Assembly (NCBI RefSeq): GCF_019799905.1
Contig: NZ_JABGCI010000001.1
Coordinates: forward strand, 1-64,000
Direction of reading: 5' to 3'
Source: Trujillonella endophytica
GTDB taxonomy: Bacteria; Actinomycetota; Actinomycetes; Mycobacteriales; Geodermatophilaceae
DNA length: 64,000 nucleotides
In this document: piece by piece, positions 48,912-57,992 of the stretch
Numbering within the stretch: position 1 is the first letter of the stretch
Layout: every line of letters starts with the position of its first letter
Program-made: the position numbers and the translations under genes
Notes under the pieces: model-generated
What the model saw: only the letters and a program-made list of their open reading frames with translations
Database searches by the model: none
Told to the model about the DNA's origin: nothing

Positions 48912-49834
48912 CGGGGCGGGGTCGCCCCGACCAGGCGGGCCACCACCCGACCGAGTTCCGGTCCGACGTCCTCCTGGAGGAAGTGTCCGCCCCCGGCCAG
49001 GGTCACGTGCGGCCGGACGCGGGCCCCGGGGACGGCCCGTTGGAAGACCGCGTCGCCGCCGCCGGTGATCGGGTCGGAGTCGGAGAAGGCCGTGAGGAAC
49101 GGCTTGTCCCAGCGGGCGAGCGCCTCCCACGCCGCCCGGTTCGCCGCGGCCGCCGGGTCGTCCGGGCTCGTCGGGACCAGCGCCGGGAACGCCCGGGCCC
49201 CCGCCTTGTACGAGTCGTCGGGGAAGGGCGCGTCGTAGGCGGACACGACCTCGGGCGGCAGCGGCTTCACGCACCCGTTGGCGACGATCCGCCCGACGTC
49301 GAACCGGGGGCTCTCCTGCGAGAAGCGTTGCCACGCCAGGAACGCCTCGCTCATCGGGGAGTCGCCCGTGGGCAGCCCGGTGTTGGCGACGACGACCCGG
49401 GCGAACCGGTCGGGGTGCTCGGCGACGAGCCGGAGCCCGATCAGGCCGCCCCAGTCCTGCCCGACCAGCGTGACGTCCTGCAGCTCGAGGCCCTCGAACA
49501 GCGCCTCACGGACCCACTCGACGTGCGCGGCGTAGGTGTACGCGGCCCGGTCGGCCGGCTTGTCGGAGCGCCCGAAACCGATGAGGTCGGGGGCGACGAC
49601 CCGCAGCCCGGCGTCCACGAGCGCCGGGATGACGCGGCGCCAGAGGAACGACCACGACGGCTCGCCGTGCAGCAGGACGACGACCTCGCCGTCGGGCGGA
49701 CCGGCCTCGACGAACGCCATCCGCAGCGCCTCGCCGCCGACCGTGGGGCCACCGGCGAAGGTGACGTGACCGACCGGGTACGGGAAGTCCGGGACGGAAA
49801 CGAAGCGCTCCTCGGGTGTGCGCAGGACCTCCAC
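48908..49834 (-). CDS. Haloalkane dehalogenase, HLD-I (DhlA-like)
   Basis: A 308-residue alpha/beta hydrolase. The oxyanion segment is [13 protein letters not shown] (residues 55-67). The nucleophile is Asp127 in VGQDWGG, with the halide-binding Trp128 next to it. The catalytic acid is probably in [11 protein letters not shown], and the catalytic His is in GGGHFLQED. An Asp rather than Ser nucleophile with Trp following it supports dehalogenase over esterase. It should hydrolyse haloalkanes to alcohols and halide, though natural substrates of these enzymes are rarely known. msrA lies 4 bp upstream and the rRNA methyltransferase overlaps downstream, so the three form one operon. Confidence 0.88.
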   Translation of the reverse strand: MEVLRTPEERFVSVPDFPYPVGHVTFAGGPTVGGEALRMAFVEAGPPDGEVVVLLHGEPSWSFLWRRVIPALVDAGLRVVAPDLIGFGRSDKPADRAAYTYAAHVEWVREALFEGLELQDVTLVGQDWGGLIGLRLVAEHPDRFARVVVANTGLPTGDSPMSEAFLAWQRFSQESPRFDVGRIVANGCVKPLPPEVVSAYDAPFPDDSYKAGARAFPALVPTSPDDPAAAANRAAWEALARWDKPFLTAFSDSDPITGGGDAVFQRAVPGARVRPHVTLAGGGHFLQEDVGPELGRVVARLVGATPPR

Positions 49835-49838
49835 GGCT

Positions 49839-50495
49839 TCAGACGCCGGGCAGGCCGACCGGGCAGGAGACGCCGGTCGAGTGCACGGGGCAGTAGCCGT
49901 TGGGCACCTTGTACAGGTACTGCTGGTGGTAGTCCTCGGCGTAGAAGAAGTCGCCGAGCGGGGCGATCTCGGTGGTGATCTCGCCGTAGCCCGCGGCCCT
50001 CAGCCGCTCCTGGTACGCCTCGCGGGTGGCCCGCGCGGCGGCCTCCTGCTCGGCGTCCGCGTAGTAGATCGCCGACCGGTACTGGGTGCCGACGTCGTTG
50101 CCCTGGCGCATGCCCTGGGTCGGGTCGTGGTCCTCCCAGAACGCCTTGAGCAGCTGCTCGTAGGAGGTCACCGCGGGGTCGAAGACGACCAGCACGACCT
50201 CGGTGTGCCCGGTCCGCGCCGAGCACACCTCCTCGTAGGTCGGGTTCGGCGTGTACCCGCCCGCGTAGCCGGCGGCGGTGGAGTAGACGCCCGGCAGCTG
50301 CCAGAACACCTTCTCCACGCCCCAGAAGCAGCCGGCACCGAACACGGCGGTCTGCATGCCGTCGGGGAACGGCGGCTGGATGCGGTTGCCGTTGACCGCA
50401 TGGGTCTCCGGCACGAGGGGGAGGGCGTCGGGGCGGCCGGGCAGCGCGTCCTCGGGCGCCACGGGCTCGGTCTTGTACCGGGAGAACAACGACAT
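49839..50495 (-). CDS. msrA: Peptide methionine-S-sulfoxide reductase
   Basis: A 218-residue MsrA that repairs the S-epimer of methionine sulfoxide. The active site is [12 protein letters not shown] (Cys56), followed by [16 protein letters not shown] and [43 protein letters not shown] has the C-terminal recycling cysteines used by thioredoxin. The ATG at 50495 gives the expected length with a 45-residue leader. It heads an operon with the dehalogenase and the rRNA methyltransferase. Confidence 0.96.
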   Translation of the reverse strand: MSLFSRYKTEPVAPEDALPGRPDALPLVPETHAVNGNRIQPPFPDGMQTAVFGAGCFWGVEKVFWQLPGVYSTAAGYAGGYTPNPTYEEVCSARTGHTEVVLVVFDPAVTSYEQLLKAFWEDHDPTQGMRQGNDVGTQYRSAIYYADAEQEAAARATREAYQERLRAAGYGEITTEIAPLGDFFYAEDYHQQYLYKVPNGYCPVHSTGVSCPVGLPGV

Positions 50496-50596
50496 GTCCC
50501 CAGGTTAGGCCCGCGGCGCCACCCCGGACGGCGCCGCCGACGCGGCCCGTGGAGGATCGACGAGGTCCCTCGTCCGCACGTCCCGGAGGTCGCCCC

Positions 50597-51619
50597 GTGC
50601 CCGTCCCCGCCCGCGAGTGGCACCTCGCCGCCACCCCGCACGGCGAGCCCACGCCCGCGGACTTCCGGCTGGTCGAGGTCGAGCACCCCGACCCCACCGA
50701 CGGCCAGGTCGTCGTCCGGATGATCGCGATGTCGGTCGACCCGTACATGCGGGGGCGGATGCGCCCCGAGCCCTCGTACGCGCCGCCGTGGGAGGTCGGC
50801 GAGGTGATGAAGGGCGGTGCGGTCGGCCGGGTGGTCGACTCCTGCTCGCCCGACGTCCCGGTCGGCGCGCTGGTGCTCGCCGACGCCGGCTGGCGCGACG
50901 TCGCCGTCCTCCCCGCCCGGGCGGTCCAGGTGCTCCCCGTGCTGGCGGGCGTCTCCCCGACCCACTTCCTCGGCGTCCTCGGCATGCCGGGGCTGACCGC
51001 CTACGCGGGGCTGTTCCGCGTCGCCGCCTTCACCGAGGGCGACGACGTCTTCGTCTCCGGCGCCGCCGGGGCCGTGGGCAGCCTGGTCGGCCAGTTCGCC
51101 CGCCTGCGCGGCGCCGGCTCGGTGGTCGGCAGCGCCGGCAGCCCGGAGAAGATCGCCTGGGTGACCGGGGAGCTCGGCTTCACCGCCGCCTTCGACTACC
51201 ACGACGGCCCGGTGTCCCGGCAGCTGCGCGCGGCGGCCCCGGACGGGATCAGCGTCTACTTCGACAACGTCGGCGGCGAGCACCTGGAGGCCGCCATCGG
51301 CGCGCTGCGGGTACACGGCCGGGCGGCGCTGTGCGGCTGGATCTCCGGCTACAACGCCACCGAGCCGCCGCCGGGCCCGCGCAACATGAGCCTCCTGGTC
51401 GGCAAGCGGCTGACGCTGCAGGGTTTCCTGGTGAGCGACCACGGCGACCTGCGCGCCGAGGCCACGGACGCGATCGCCGGCTGGCTGCGCTCGGGGGAGC
51501 TGGTGGCCCGGGAGACGGTGTACGAGGGGCTCGAGCAGGCGGTGCCCGCCTTCCTCGACCTCCTGCGCGGGGCCAACACCGGCAAGATGGTCGTCCGCCT
51601 CGCCCCGGACCCCGACTGA
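50597..51619 (+). CDS. NADP-dependent medium-chain oxidoreductase, CurA/leukotriene B4 dehydrogenase-like
   Basis: A 340-residue zinc-free [17 protein letters not shown] is the catalytic-domain hallmark of the double-bond reductase branch, [10 protein letters not shown] precedes the Rossmann part, and [20 protein letters not shown] is the NADP loop. [18 protein letters not shown] and [10 protein letters not shown] complete it. Members reduce alkenals, prostaglandin-like enones or curcumin. GGAGG lies at the right distance before the GTG at 50597. A hydrolase gene follows after 2 bp. Confidence 0.9.
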   Translation: MPVPAREWHLAATPHGEPTPADFRLVEVEHPDPTDGQVVVRMIAMSVDPYMRGRMRPEPSYAPPWEVGEVMKGGAVGRVVDSCSPDVPVGALVLADAGWRDVAVLPARAVQVLPVLAGVSPTHFLGVLGMPGLTAYAGLFRVAAFTEGDDVFVSGAAGAVGSLVGQFARLRGAGSVVGSAGSPEKIAWVTGELGFTAAFDYHDGPVSRQLRAAAPDGISVYFDNVGGEHLEAAIGALRVHGRAALCGWISGYNATEPPPGPRNMSLLVGKRLTLQGFLVSDHGDLRAEATDAIAGWLRSGELVARETVYEGLEQAVPAFLDLLRGANTGKMVVRLAPDPD

Positions 51620-51621
51620 CG

Positions 51622-52341
51622 GTGACGACGTCCACCCGGCAGCCGGCGCTGGAGCACGCGGCAGCGCCGGTGCCGACCCGCGCCGTCGCGCTGTTCTGCC
51701 ACGGCGGCACCGTGGAGAGCGTGCAGCCGCCGCGCGAGCGGGCGCTGTCCCTGCTGCGGATGCGGACGATCGAGGAGTTCGTCCGGCGCGGCGTCGCTCC
51801 CCGCGGGCTGGACACCTACCTGCTGCGCTACCGGGTGGCCGGCTGGAACGGGCTCGCCGCCGACGCGTTCGCCGACGTCCGCTGGGCGCTGGGCCGGATC
51901 CGGGAGGAGCACGGGGACGACGTGCCGGTGGTGCTGGTCGGCCACTCGATGGGCGGCCGGGCGGTGCTGCGCGCCGGCGGTGAGCCGGGGGTGGCCGCCG
52001 TCTGCGGGCTGGCGCCGTGGACGCCGCCGGGCGAGCCGGTCGGGCACCTGCGCGGCCGGACCGCCGTCCTGCTGCACGGCCGCACCGACCGCTGGGTGCC
52101 GGCCGGCCTGTCGGCCGACTACGCCGTGCGGGCGAAGCGGGCGGGCGCGCGGATCGCCCGGTTCACCATCGCCGGCGGGCACTCGATGGTGCGCCGGTCG
52201 GGGGTGTGGCACACGCTGGTGCGCGACGTCGTCCTGGCGGGGGCGGGCTTCGCGCCCGAGCGGGACGACGTCCGTGCCGCCCTGGACGCGCCGGCGCCCG
52301 AGGGCCTGGCCGTGCCGCTGGACGTCCCCCGCCGCCGCTGA
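51622..52341 (+). CDS. Alpha/beta hydrolase
   Basis: A 239-residue hydrolase with the nucleophile elbow GHSMGGRAVL, the oxyanion segment ALFCHGGTVES, the probable acid in LLHGRTDRWVP and the catalytic His in AGGHSMVRRSG. It has no lipoprotein or signal peptide. The GTG starts 2 bp after the oxidoreductase stop codon, so the two are co-transcribed. Substrate unknown. Confidence 0.85.
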   Translation: MTTSTRQPALEHAAAPVPTRAVALFCHGGTVESVQPPRERALSLLRMRTIEEFVRRGVAPRGLDTYLLRYRVAGWNGLAADAFADVRWALGRIREEHGDDVPVVLVGHSMGGRAVLRAGGEPGVAAVCGLAPWTPPGEPVGHLRGRTAVLLHGRTDRWVPAGLSADYAVRAKRAGARIARFTIAGGHSMVRRSGVWHTLVRDVVLAGAGFAPERDDVRAALDAPAPEGLAVPLDVPRRR

Positions 52342-52342
52342 C

Positions 52343-52385
52343 GGGACCGCTCGGGGGCGGTTCCCGCACCCGAACGACTCCGTTG
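52343..52385. repeat. Palindromic repeat, family C, copy 1 (terminator after the hydrolase)
   Basis: GGGACCGC (52343-52350) pairs with GCGGTTCCC (52357-52365) with one bulge. The following CCCGAACGACTCCG matches the right part of the hairpin at 53487-53527. It begins directly after the hydrolase stop codon. Confidence 0.55.
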
Positions 52386-52454
52386 GCAGGAACGGCGCGG
52401 ACGGCGGCAGTCCGGCTCCTCGTGCCGGCCGGCCGGGGGCGCCACGATCGAGCC

Positions 52455-52901
52455 GTGAGCCTGGACTGGACGACCGACCCCGCCGACGCCGCGGCCCACT
52501 TCGCGCGACGCCTCGCCGTGGAGACCGACGTGAGCGACGTGCACGCCGCGCTCGAGTCCGGCGCGCCCGGCTCCGTGCTGCTGGACAGCCGCAGCGCCGA
52601 GTCGTGGGCGCAGGGGCACGTGCCGGGCGCCGTCCACCTGCCCGGCCGGGAGATCCCGGCCCGCGCCGCCGCCGAGCTGGACCGGTCCGTCCCGGTGGTG
52701 ACCTACTGCTGGGGACCGGCCTGCAACGGCGCGACGAGGGCTGCCCTGGCACTCGTCGGCCTGGGCTTCCGGGTGCGGGAGATGATCGGCGGCTTCGAGT
52801 ACTGGGCGCGGGAGGGGCTGCCGGTCGAGACGGCGGAGGGCGTGCACCGCCCCGCGGTCGACCCCCTCACCGCCCCGGCCTCCGTCAGCTGCGGCTGCTG
52901 A
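52455..52901 (+). CDS. Rhodanese-like sulfurtransferase
   Basis: A 148-residue single-domain rhodanese. SVLLDSRSAESWAQGHVPGAVHLPG is the N-terminal half and VVTYCWGPACNGATRAALAL holds the active-site loop. The Cys in YCWGPACN is the probable sulfur carrier, in a loop longer than the usual CxxGxR. The C-terminus ends SCGC. CACGAT lies 6 nt before the GTG, a leaderless pattern. The 3' end overlaps the convergent GNAT gene by 17 bp. Confidence 0.86.
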   Translation: MSLDWTTDPADAAAHFARRLAVETDVSDVHAALESGAPGSVLLDSRSAESWAQGHVPGAVHLPGREIPARAAAELDRSVPVVTYCWGPACNGATRAALALVGLGFRVREMIGGFEYWAREGLPVETAEGVHRPAVDPLTAPASVSCGC

Positions 52902-53469
52902 GCCCAGGCCCTGCGGGCAGGGGCGGTGGGTCGTCCGCCAGCCGCGCGCACAGGAACTGGTCGAGCTTGACGCCGTCGTAGCGGTGCGAACGGCGCAGCC
53001 GGCCCTCCCAGGTGAAGCCGGCCTTCTCGGCGACGCGGCCCGACGCGGGGTCGGCGATGGCGTGGAACAGCTCGACCCGGTCGACGCTCGTGGTGGCGAA
53101 CAGCCGGCGGCAGGCCGTGTCGACGGCGAGGGCCGCCAGCCCTCGGCCGCGCGCGGCGGGCGCCGTCCAGTAGCCGACCATCGCCTGCCCCTCGCCGGGG
53201 TCGACGAAGGAGAACCCCACCGAGCCCGCCAGCGCACCGGTCGCGGCGTCGACGACGGCCCAGCTCAGCCGGTCGGCCGCCGGCTCCAGCCGGCGGACCA
53301 GCCAGGCGAGGGCGTCCTCGCGGGTGGCGAGGGGCAGGCCGCCCCACCGGCGCATCTGCTCGTCCTGGAAGGCGGCCCAGGCGTCGTCCAGGTCCGTCGC
53401 ACGCCAGGCCCGCAGGCACACGATCCCGGCGTCGAGCTCGACGGGCTGCAGGAGCGGATCGGGCTGCAC
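52885..53469 (-). CDS. GNAT acetyltransferase, RimJ/RimL-like
   Basis: A 194-residue acetyltransferase. CLRAWRATDLDDAWAAFQDEQ, MVGYWTAPAARGRGLAALAV (acetyl-CoA loop) and SGRVAEKAGFTWEGRLR are typical of the group that acetylates protein N-termini or small amines. The GTG at 53469 is preceded by GGAGG. Its 3' end is antisense to the last codons of the rhodanese gene. Confidence 0.87.
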   Translation of the reverse strand: MQPDPLLQPVELDAGIVCLRAWRATDLDDAWAAFQDEQMRRWGGLPLATREDALAWLVRRLEPAADRLSWAVVDAATGALAGSVGFSFVDPGEGQAMVGYWTAPAARGRGLAALAVDTACRRLFATTSVDRVELFHAIADPASGRVAEKAGFTWEGRLRRSHRYDGVKLDQFLCARLADDPPPLPAGPGLSSRS

Positions 53470-53486
53470 GGGGAGAGATCCTCCAT

Positions 53487-53527
53487 CGGAGTCGCTCGGG
53501 GGCGGGAACCGCTCCCGGGCGACTCCG
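53487..53527. repeat. Palindromic repeat, family C, copy 2 (19-bp hairpin)
   Basis: Arms 53487-53505 and 53509-53527 match at 17 of 19 positions around the triloop GAA. It lies immediately after the VOC gene stop codon and upstream of the GNAT gene, so it can end VOC transcription. The segment CGCTCGGGGGCGG recurs in copy 1. Confidence 0.65.
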
Positions 53528-53528
53528 G

Positions 53529-54041
53529 TCAGACGGGGATGGAGACGCCGACGCCGCCGCGGGTGTCGGCGCCGTAGCGCGCGATCTCCCCGGGCAGGTC
53601 GAGGCGCCCGATCCGCGCCCGCGCCTCCTGCGTCTCGGCGGTGATGAGCTCGGCCGGGACCAGCCAGGAGACCTCGAACTCCAGGCCGTCGGGGTCCTGG
53701 GCGTAGAGCGCCTTGGTGGTGCCGTGGTCGGAGGCCCCCACCAGCGCGCCGGCCTGGAGCAGGGCGTCCTGCACGCGGGCCAGCTCGGCGAGGGTGTCGA
53801 CCTCCCACGCCAGGTGGTAGAGCCCGACCGTGCGGCGGCCGGCCTCGGAGGCGCCGGCGCGCTCTCCGATCCCGAACAGGCCGAGGTCGTGGTCGTTCGT
53901 CGAGCCCTCGGCCTGCAGGAAGGCCGCGCGGCCGGGGATCTCCATGACCGGCCGGAAGCCGAGCACCTCGCGGTAGAAGGCGACGCTGCGGTCGACGTCG
54001 CGGACGTACAGGACGGCGTGGTTCAGGCGCTGGACGGGCAC
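53529..54041 (-). CDS. VOC-family glyoxalase/dioxygenase-like protein
   Basis: A 170-residue vicinal-oxygen-chelate protein with two beta-alpha-beta-beta-beta modules. RLNHAVLYVRDVDRSVAFYREVLGF supplies the first metal His, VGLYHLAWEVDTLAEL the second, and DPDGLEFEVSWLVP the metal-binding Glu. It is closest to the catechol 2,3-dioxygenase-like and fosfomycin-resistance-like single-domain proteins. The reaction is unknown. The GTG at 54041 has GAGGAG upstream. Confidence 0.9.
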   Translation of the reverse strand: MPVQRLNHAVLYVRDVDRSVAFYREVLGFRPVMEIPGRAAFLQAEGSTNDHDLGLFGIGERAGASEAGRRTVGLYHLAWEVDTLAELARVQDALLQAGALVGASDHGTTKALYAQDPDGLEFEVSWLVPAELITAETQEARARIGRLDLPGEIARYGADTRGGVGVSIPV

Positions 54042-54232
54042 GGCGGGCTCCTCGGGTGGTGTGGCCCCATGGTGCGCCGGATTAGATGAGAGTTCAAGTA
54101 CCTGTCCCCGCGAGCCTCTGCCGGGCCAGGCTCACCTCGGCCCGCGCGGGCCACCGGATGGCCCGGGGGTGTCACCCGCGCCGGGCAGGACGAGGAGCGA
54201 CCACCCACCTGCTCCCCCGCTGCGAGGCCGCC

Positions 54233-55525
54233 GTGTACCTCTCCAAGACCGAGGCCGCCGTCCTGCCGACGACGCTCGTCGGCACCCCCCGCCCGACCCC
54301 GCCACCGGCGCCCGGACGACGGCGGATCTGGCCGCTGCTCGGGCCGGCGTTCGTCGCCGCGGTGGCCTACGTCGACCCGGGGAACTTCGCGACCAACTTC
54401 TCCGGCGGCGCGGCCTTCGGCTACACGCTGCTGTGGGTGATCGTCGCGGCGAACCTCATGGCGATGCTCATCCAGTCGCTGACGGCGAAGCTGGGGCTGG
54501 CGACCGGCCGTGACCTGGCCACGCTCTGCCGCGAGCGCATGCCGCGCCCGGTCACCCGGATGCTGTGGGTGCAGGCCGAGGCGGTCGCCATCGCGACCGA
54601 CCTGGCCGAGATCGTCGGCGGTGCGGTCGCGCTGAACCTGCTGTTCGGGGTGCCGCTGCCGATCGGCGGGATCATCACCGCCGTCGTCGCGTTCCTGCTG
54701 CTGGGCGCCCAGTCCCGCGGGCACCGGCCCTTCGAGCGGGTCATCACCGGGCTGCTGCTGGTGATCGGTGGCGGCTTCCTCTACACGCTCATCGGGTCCG
54801 GCGTGGACATGGGCGGCGTCGCCGGCGGGATGGTCCCGAGCTTCGAGGGCCCCGACAGCCTCGTGCTGGCCACCGGGATCCTCGGCGCGACCGTCATGCC
54901 GCACGTGATCTACGTGCACTCGGCGCTGACCCCGGGCCGCTACGGCGACGCCGTCACCGCCGGGCGCACCCAGGAGGGCCGCGGCCGGCTGCTCAAGGCG
55001 CAGCGGCTCGACGTCCTGCTGGCCATGGGGCTGGCCGGCCTGGTGAACGCGGCGATGCTGGTCATCGCGGCGCAGCTGTTCACCGGCGGGGAGCAGGCCG
55101 ACACCCTCGAGTCCGTGCACGCCGGCCTCGGCGACCAGCTGGGCGCTGGTGCCTCCATCGCCTTCGCCCTCGCGCTGCTGGCCTCGGGCTTCGCGTCCTC
55201 GTCGGTCGGCACCCACGCCGGGCAGGTCGTCATGGCGGGGTTCCTGCGCCGGCACATCCCGGTGCTCGCCCGCCGGCTGATCACCCTGGCGCCCGCGCTG
55301 GCCGTCCTCGTGCTGGGCGGCGACCCCACCACGGCGCTGGTCTGGTCGCAGGTGGTGCTCAGCTTCGGCATCCCGTTCGCCCTCGTCCCGCTGCTGTGGC
55401 TGACCAGCCGCAAGGACCTCATGGGCGGCTGGGTCAACCGGCGGATCACCACGGTCGTCGGCTCCATCGTGGCCATGCTGATCATCGGCCTCAACGCCCA
55501 CCTGCTGATCGGCTTCGCCAGCTGA
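54233..55525 (+). CDS. mntH: Nramp-family Mn2+/Fe2+ transporter
   Basis: A 430-residue proton-coupled divalent-metal importer with about 11 helices. The metal site is VAYVDPGNFATNFSGG in helix 1 and TVMPHVIYVHSALT in helix 6. The GTG at 54233 (VYLSKTEAAVLP) is preferred over an ATG 49 codons upstream because it gives the family length, and the upstream codons are Arg-rich without conservation. The 191 bp before it, back to the divergent VOC gene, probably hold the promoter. I saw no convincing manganese riboswitch or MntR box there. Confidence 0.92.
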   Translation: MYLSKTEAAVLPTTLVGTPRPTPPPAPGRRRIWPLLGPAFVAAVAYVDPGNFATNFSGGAAFGYTLLWVIVAANLMAMLIQSLTAKLGLATGRDLATLCRERMPRPVTRMLWVQAEAVAIATDLAEIVGGAVALNLLFGVPLPIGGIITAVVAFLLLGAQSRGHRPFERVITGLLLVIGGGFLYTLIGSGVDMGGVAGGMVPSFEGPDSLVLATGILGATVMPHVIYVHSALTPGRYGDAVTAGRTQEGRGRLLKAQRLDVLLAMGLAGLVNAAMLVIAAQLFTGGEQADTLESVHAGLGDQLGAGASIAFALALLASGFASSSVGTHAGQVVMAGFLRRHIPVLARRLITLAPALAVLVLGGDPTTALVWSQVVLSFGIPFALVPLLWLTSRKDLMGGWVNRRITTVVGSIVAMLIIGLNAHLLIGFAS

Positions 55526-55534
55526 TCTCCCCCG

Positions 55535-55591
55535 CGAGATCTGCACACTCGTCGCCATCAGCCGCTGATGCCGACGAGTGTGCAGATCTCG
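55535..55591. repeat. Interspersed palindromic repeat, family A, copy 2
   Basis: 19-bp arms 55535-55553 and 55573-55591 are exact complements. The 19-nt spacer holds CATCAG-CCG-CTGATG, itself a palindrome, so nearly the whole 57 bp can fold on itself. It lies between the convergent mntH and thiD genes and shares its arms with the copy at 45987-46047. Confidence 0.88.
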
Positions 55592-55606
55592 TCGAGGGAG
55601 GGGAGG

Positions 55607-56425
55607 TCAGGCGGGCGGCCACCAGCGGACGAAGTGGTGCACCGGGCCGTGACCGGTGCCGACGCCGAGGGACTCCCCCGCCGCCAGGGCCTCCTGCAGG
55701 TAGTCCCGGGCCTGCTCGACCACCGGCTCCCACGCCCCCGGACCGCCGACCCCGCGCGCGACCAGGGCAGCGATCGCGGAGGAGAGCGTGCAGCCGGTGC
55801 CGTGCGTGGACGACGTCGCCACCCGCGGACGCCGGGTGACCACGGTCCCCTCCGCGGAGGCCAGGACGTCGACGCTCTCCTCCCCGCCCAGGTGCCCGCC
55901 CTTGAGCAGCACCGCGGCCGGTCCGAGCTCCAGCAGGGCCTGCGCCTGCCCGACCAGGCCGTCGACCGAGTCCGCCGGCGGCCCGTCGAGCAGCGCGGCC
56001 GCCTCGGGCACGTTGGGCGTGACCAGCGCGGTCAGCGGCAGCAGGTCGGCGCGGATGGCGTCGACGGCGTCCTGGCCGACCAGCCGGTCCCCGCTCGTGG
56101 CGACCATCACCGGGTCGCACACCACCGGCCCGGGCCGCCGCTCGGCCAGCACCGCCGCCACCTCGCGGACGACGTCCGCGGTGCCGAGCATCCCGAGCTT
56201 GGTGGCGCCCACGGGCACGTCGTCGAGCAGCGTGCGCAGCTGCTCCCCGACGAACGCCGCCGGGACGGCGTGCACCCCGGTGACGCCGCAGGTGTTCTGC
56301 GCGGTCAGCGCCGTGAGCACCGCGGTGCCGTAGACGCCGAGCGCGCTGAAGGTCTTCAGGTCGGCCTGGATGCCGGCGCCGCCGCTGGGGTCGCTGCCGG
56401 CGATCGTCAGCGCCACGGCGGTCAT
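55607..56425 (-). CDS. thiD: Hydroxymethylpyrimidine/phosphomethylpyrimidine kinase
   Basis: A 272-residue ribokinase-fold enzyme that phosphorylates HMP and then HMP-P to [34 protein letters not shown] is the substrate/nucleotide start, [13 protein letters not shown] the middle, and [15 protein letters not shown] the anion hole with the catalytic Asp replaced by the usual Cys variant (GTGCTL). It is the last gene of thiM-thiE-thiD, with ATGA overlaps, behind a TPP riboswitch. Confidence 0.95.
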   Translation of the reverse strand: MTAVALTIAGSDPSGGAGIQADLKTFSALGVYGTAVLTALTAQNTCGVTGVHAVPAAFVGEQLRTLLDDVPVGATKLGMLGTADVVREVAAVLAERRPGPVVCDPVMVATSGDRLVGQDAVDAIRADLLPLTALVTPNVPEAAALLDGPPADSVDGLVGQAQALLELGPAAVLLKGGHLGGEESVDVLASAEGTVVTRRPRVATSSTHGTGCTLSSAIAALVARGVGGPGAWEPVVEQARDYLQEALAAGESLGVGTGHGPVHHFVRWWPPA

Positions 56426-57081
56426 GCCGGAGCCCCCGCCGCCGGCGCCAGGGCCGACCGCAGCTCCCGCGCCGCCGCAGCCGGGTCGGGCGCCGCGCAG
56501 ATCGCCGACACGACGCACACGCCGTCCACCCCGGTCACCGCGGCCACCCGCGTGGCGTCGATGCCGCCGATCGCGACCGACCGGAGCCCCGCGGCCCGCG
56601 CCTGCGCCGCCAGCGCCGCCACCCCGTCCGGGCCCAGCCCGGTGCCCGCGTCGGGCTTGGTCGGGGTCGACCAGACCGGACCGATGCCGACGACGTCGAC
56701 CGTGCCCGGCGGGAGCGCCAGCGTGGCCGCCATCTCCGCCGGACTGCCCGCGGAGAGCCCCAGCAGCCGGTCGGGGCCGATCAGCGCGCGCACCTCGGCC
56801 GGCGGCAGGTCGTCCTGGCCGACGTGCACGCCGTCGGCGCCGGCGAGCAGGGCGACGTCCACCGCGTCGTTGACGAAGAGCGCGACGCCGGTCCCGGTCA
56901 GTGACTCGCGCACGGCGCGGGTGAGCGCGTACAGCTCGCGGCGGGAGGCGTCCTTGTCCCGCACCTGGACCGCCGTCACGCCACCGGCGACCGCCGCCCG
57001 GACGACGTCGGGGACGGTGCGCGGGCGGGAGAGGACGGTGTCGGTGACCAGGTAGAGGGTCGGGTCGAACGCCGTCCTCAT
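56422..57081 (-). CDS. thiE: Thiamine phosphate synthase
   Basis: A 219-residue TIM barrel that joins HMP-PP and thiazole phosphate to thiamine phosphate. [28 protein letters not shown] (pyrophosphate site), [43 protein letters not shown] and VAIGGIDA are all present. The segment usually reading STHS is SAGS. It overlaps thiM and thiD by 4 bp each. A second ThiE-like protein in the same locus lacks several of these residues and is probably TenI. Confidence 0.95.
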   Translation of the reverse strand: MRTAFDPTLYLVTDTVLSRPRTVPDVVRAAVAGGVTAVQVRDKDASRRELYALTRAVRESLTGTGVALFVNDAVDVALLAGADGVHVGQDDLPPAEVRALIGPDRLLGLSAGSPAEMAATLALPPGTVDVVGIGPVWSTPTKPDAGTGLGPDGVAALAAQARAAGLRSVAIGGIDATRVAAVTGVDGVCVVSAICAAPDPAAAARELRSALAPAAGAPA

Positions 57082-57875
57082 GACGCGTCCCGGACGTCCG
57101 CCCGGCGCAGGTCGTCCGGGGTGACGGCGTCGAGGGCGTCCACCCAGGCGGCGGGGAAGGTGCCCGGGCCCGAGCAGACCCCGGCGGCGGCCTCGGCGGC
57201 CAGGGCCACGTGCGCGTGCGCGGCGACCGCACCGGTCAGCCGGTCGCCGGCGGCGGCGACGTAGGCGGCGGTCAGCGCCCCGAGCGCGCAGCCGGCGCCC
57301 GTGGTCCGGGTGAGCAGCGGGGATCCCCCGCCGACCCGGATCACCCGCGCCCCGTCGGTGACGACGTCGACCGGCCCGCTGACCGCCACGACCCCGCTGG
57401 TGCGCGCGCTGAGGGCGACGGCGGCCTCCAGGGCGTCGTCGGTGGTCGCCGTGGAGTCCACGCCGCGCCCGCCCGAGCCCGTGCCGGCCAGCGCCATGAC
57501 CTCCGAGGCGTTGCCCCGCACCACCGCGGGCCCGCCCAGCGCCAGCTCGATGGCCAGGTCGGTCCGGTACCGCAGGCCACCCACGGCCACCGGGTCGAGC
57601 ACCCACGGCGTCCCGGCCGCGTCGGCGGAGCGGACGGCGACCCGCATCGCCTCGGCGGACCGGCCGTGCACCGTGCCGACGTTCACCAGCAGCGCCGAGG
57701 CGATCGCCGCGAAGTCGCCGGCCTCCTCGGGGGCCTCGACCATCGCCGGCGCGGCGCCCACCGCGAGCAGCGCGTTCGCGGTGAGCGTCTGCACGACGGT
57801 GTTGGTGAGGCAGTGGACCAGCGGGCCGGTCTCGAGCAGTGCGGCACGAGCGGCCGCGAGCGCGTCGACGTCCAC
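57078..57875 (-). CDS. thiM: Hydroxyethylthiazole kinase
   Basis: A 265-residue kinase that salvages thiazole alcohol (HET) to [42 protein letters not shown] is the family N-terminus. [27 protein letters not shown] and [19 protein letters not shown] (phosphate-binding loop) are present. It is the first gene after a TPP riboswitch, so its expression falls when TPP is plentiful. Confidence 0.95.
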   Translation of the reverse strand: MDVDALAAARAALLETGPLVHCLTNTVVQTLTANALLAVGAAPAMVEAPEEAGDFAAIASALLVNVGTVHGRSAEAMRVAVRSADAAGTPWVLDPVAVGGLRYRTDLAIELALGGPAVVRGNASEVMALAGTGSGGRGVDSTATTDDALEAAVALSARTSGVVAVSGPVDVVTDGARVIRVGGGSPLLTRTTGAGCALGALTAAYVAAAGDRLTGAVAAHAHVALAAEAAAGVCSGPGTFPAAWVDALDAVTPDDLRRADVRDAS

Positions 57876-57879
57876 AGGA

Positions 57880-57957
57880 GTGACATCCCTTCGCCAGCAT
57901 GACCTGGGCAGGTTCGACGGGTGTCTTCTCAGCCCGGTGCGCGGGCACCCCGTGTCA
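57880..57957 (-). promoter_or_regulatory. TPP riboswitch (THI element) upstream of thiM
   Basis: Read on the minus strand: ACGGGGTGCCC, then CCGGGCTGAGAAGACACCCG, then TCGAACCTGCCCAGGTCATG, then CTGGCGAAGGGA. These are the conserved pyrimidine-sensing (CTGAGA) and pyrophosphate-sensing (ACCTG...GGTCATGCTGGCG) parts of the TPP aptamer. It ends just before the thiM ribosome binding site, which suggests translational control. Confidence 0.95.
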
Positions 57958-57963
57958 CGGCCG

Positions 57964-57992
57964 AACGTAGCAAGCCAGGAGGACGGCGGTCA
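57964..57992 (-). promoter_or_regulatory. Promoter of thiM-thiE-thiD
   Basis: On the minus strand TGACCG (-35, 57992-57987) and TACGTT (-10, 57969-57964) are 17 bp apart. The -35 box overlaps the tenA stop codon. The start of transcription would fall near 57957, right at the 5' end of the riboswitch. Confidence 0.5.

Noticed and set aside
54086..54232. A 49-residue N-terminal extension of MntH
   Set aside because: It is Arg/Cys-rich with no hydrophobic character and would make the protein longer than the family. The GTG at 54233 is preferred.
54062..54232. A manganese (yybP-ykoY) riboswitch before mntH
   Set aside because: I could not find the conserved loop sequences. The region is GC-rich, and any hairpin would be unspecific.
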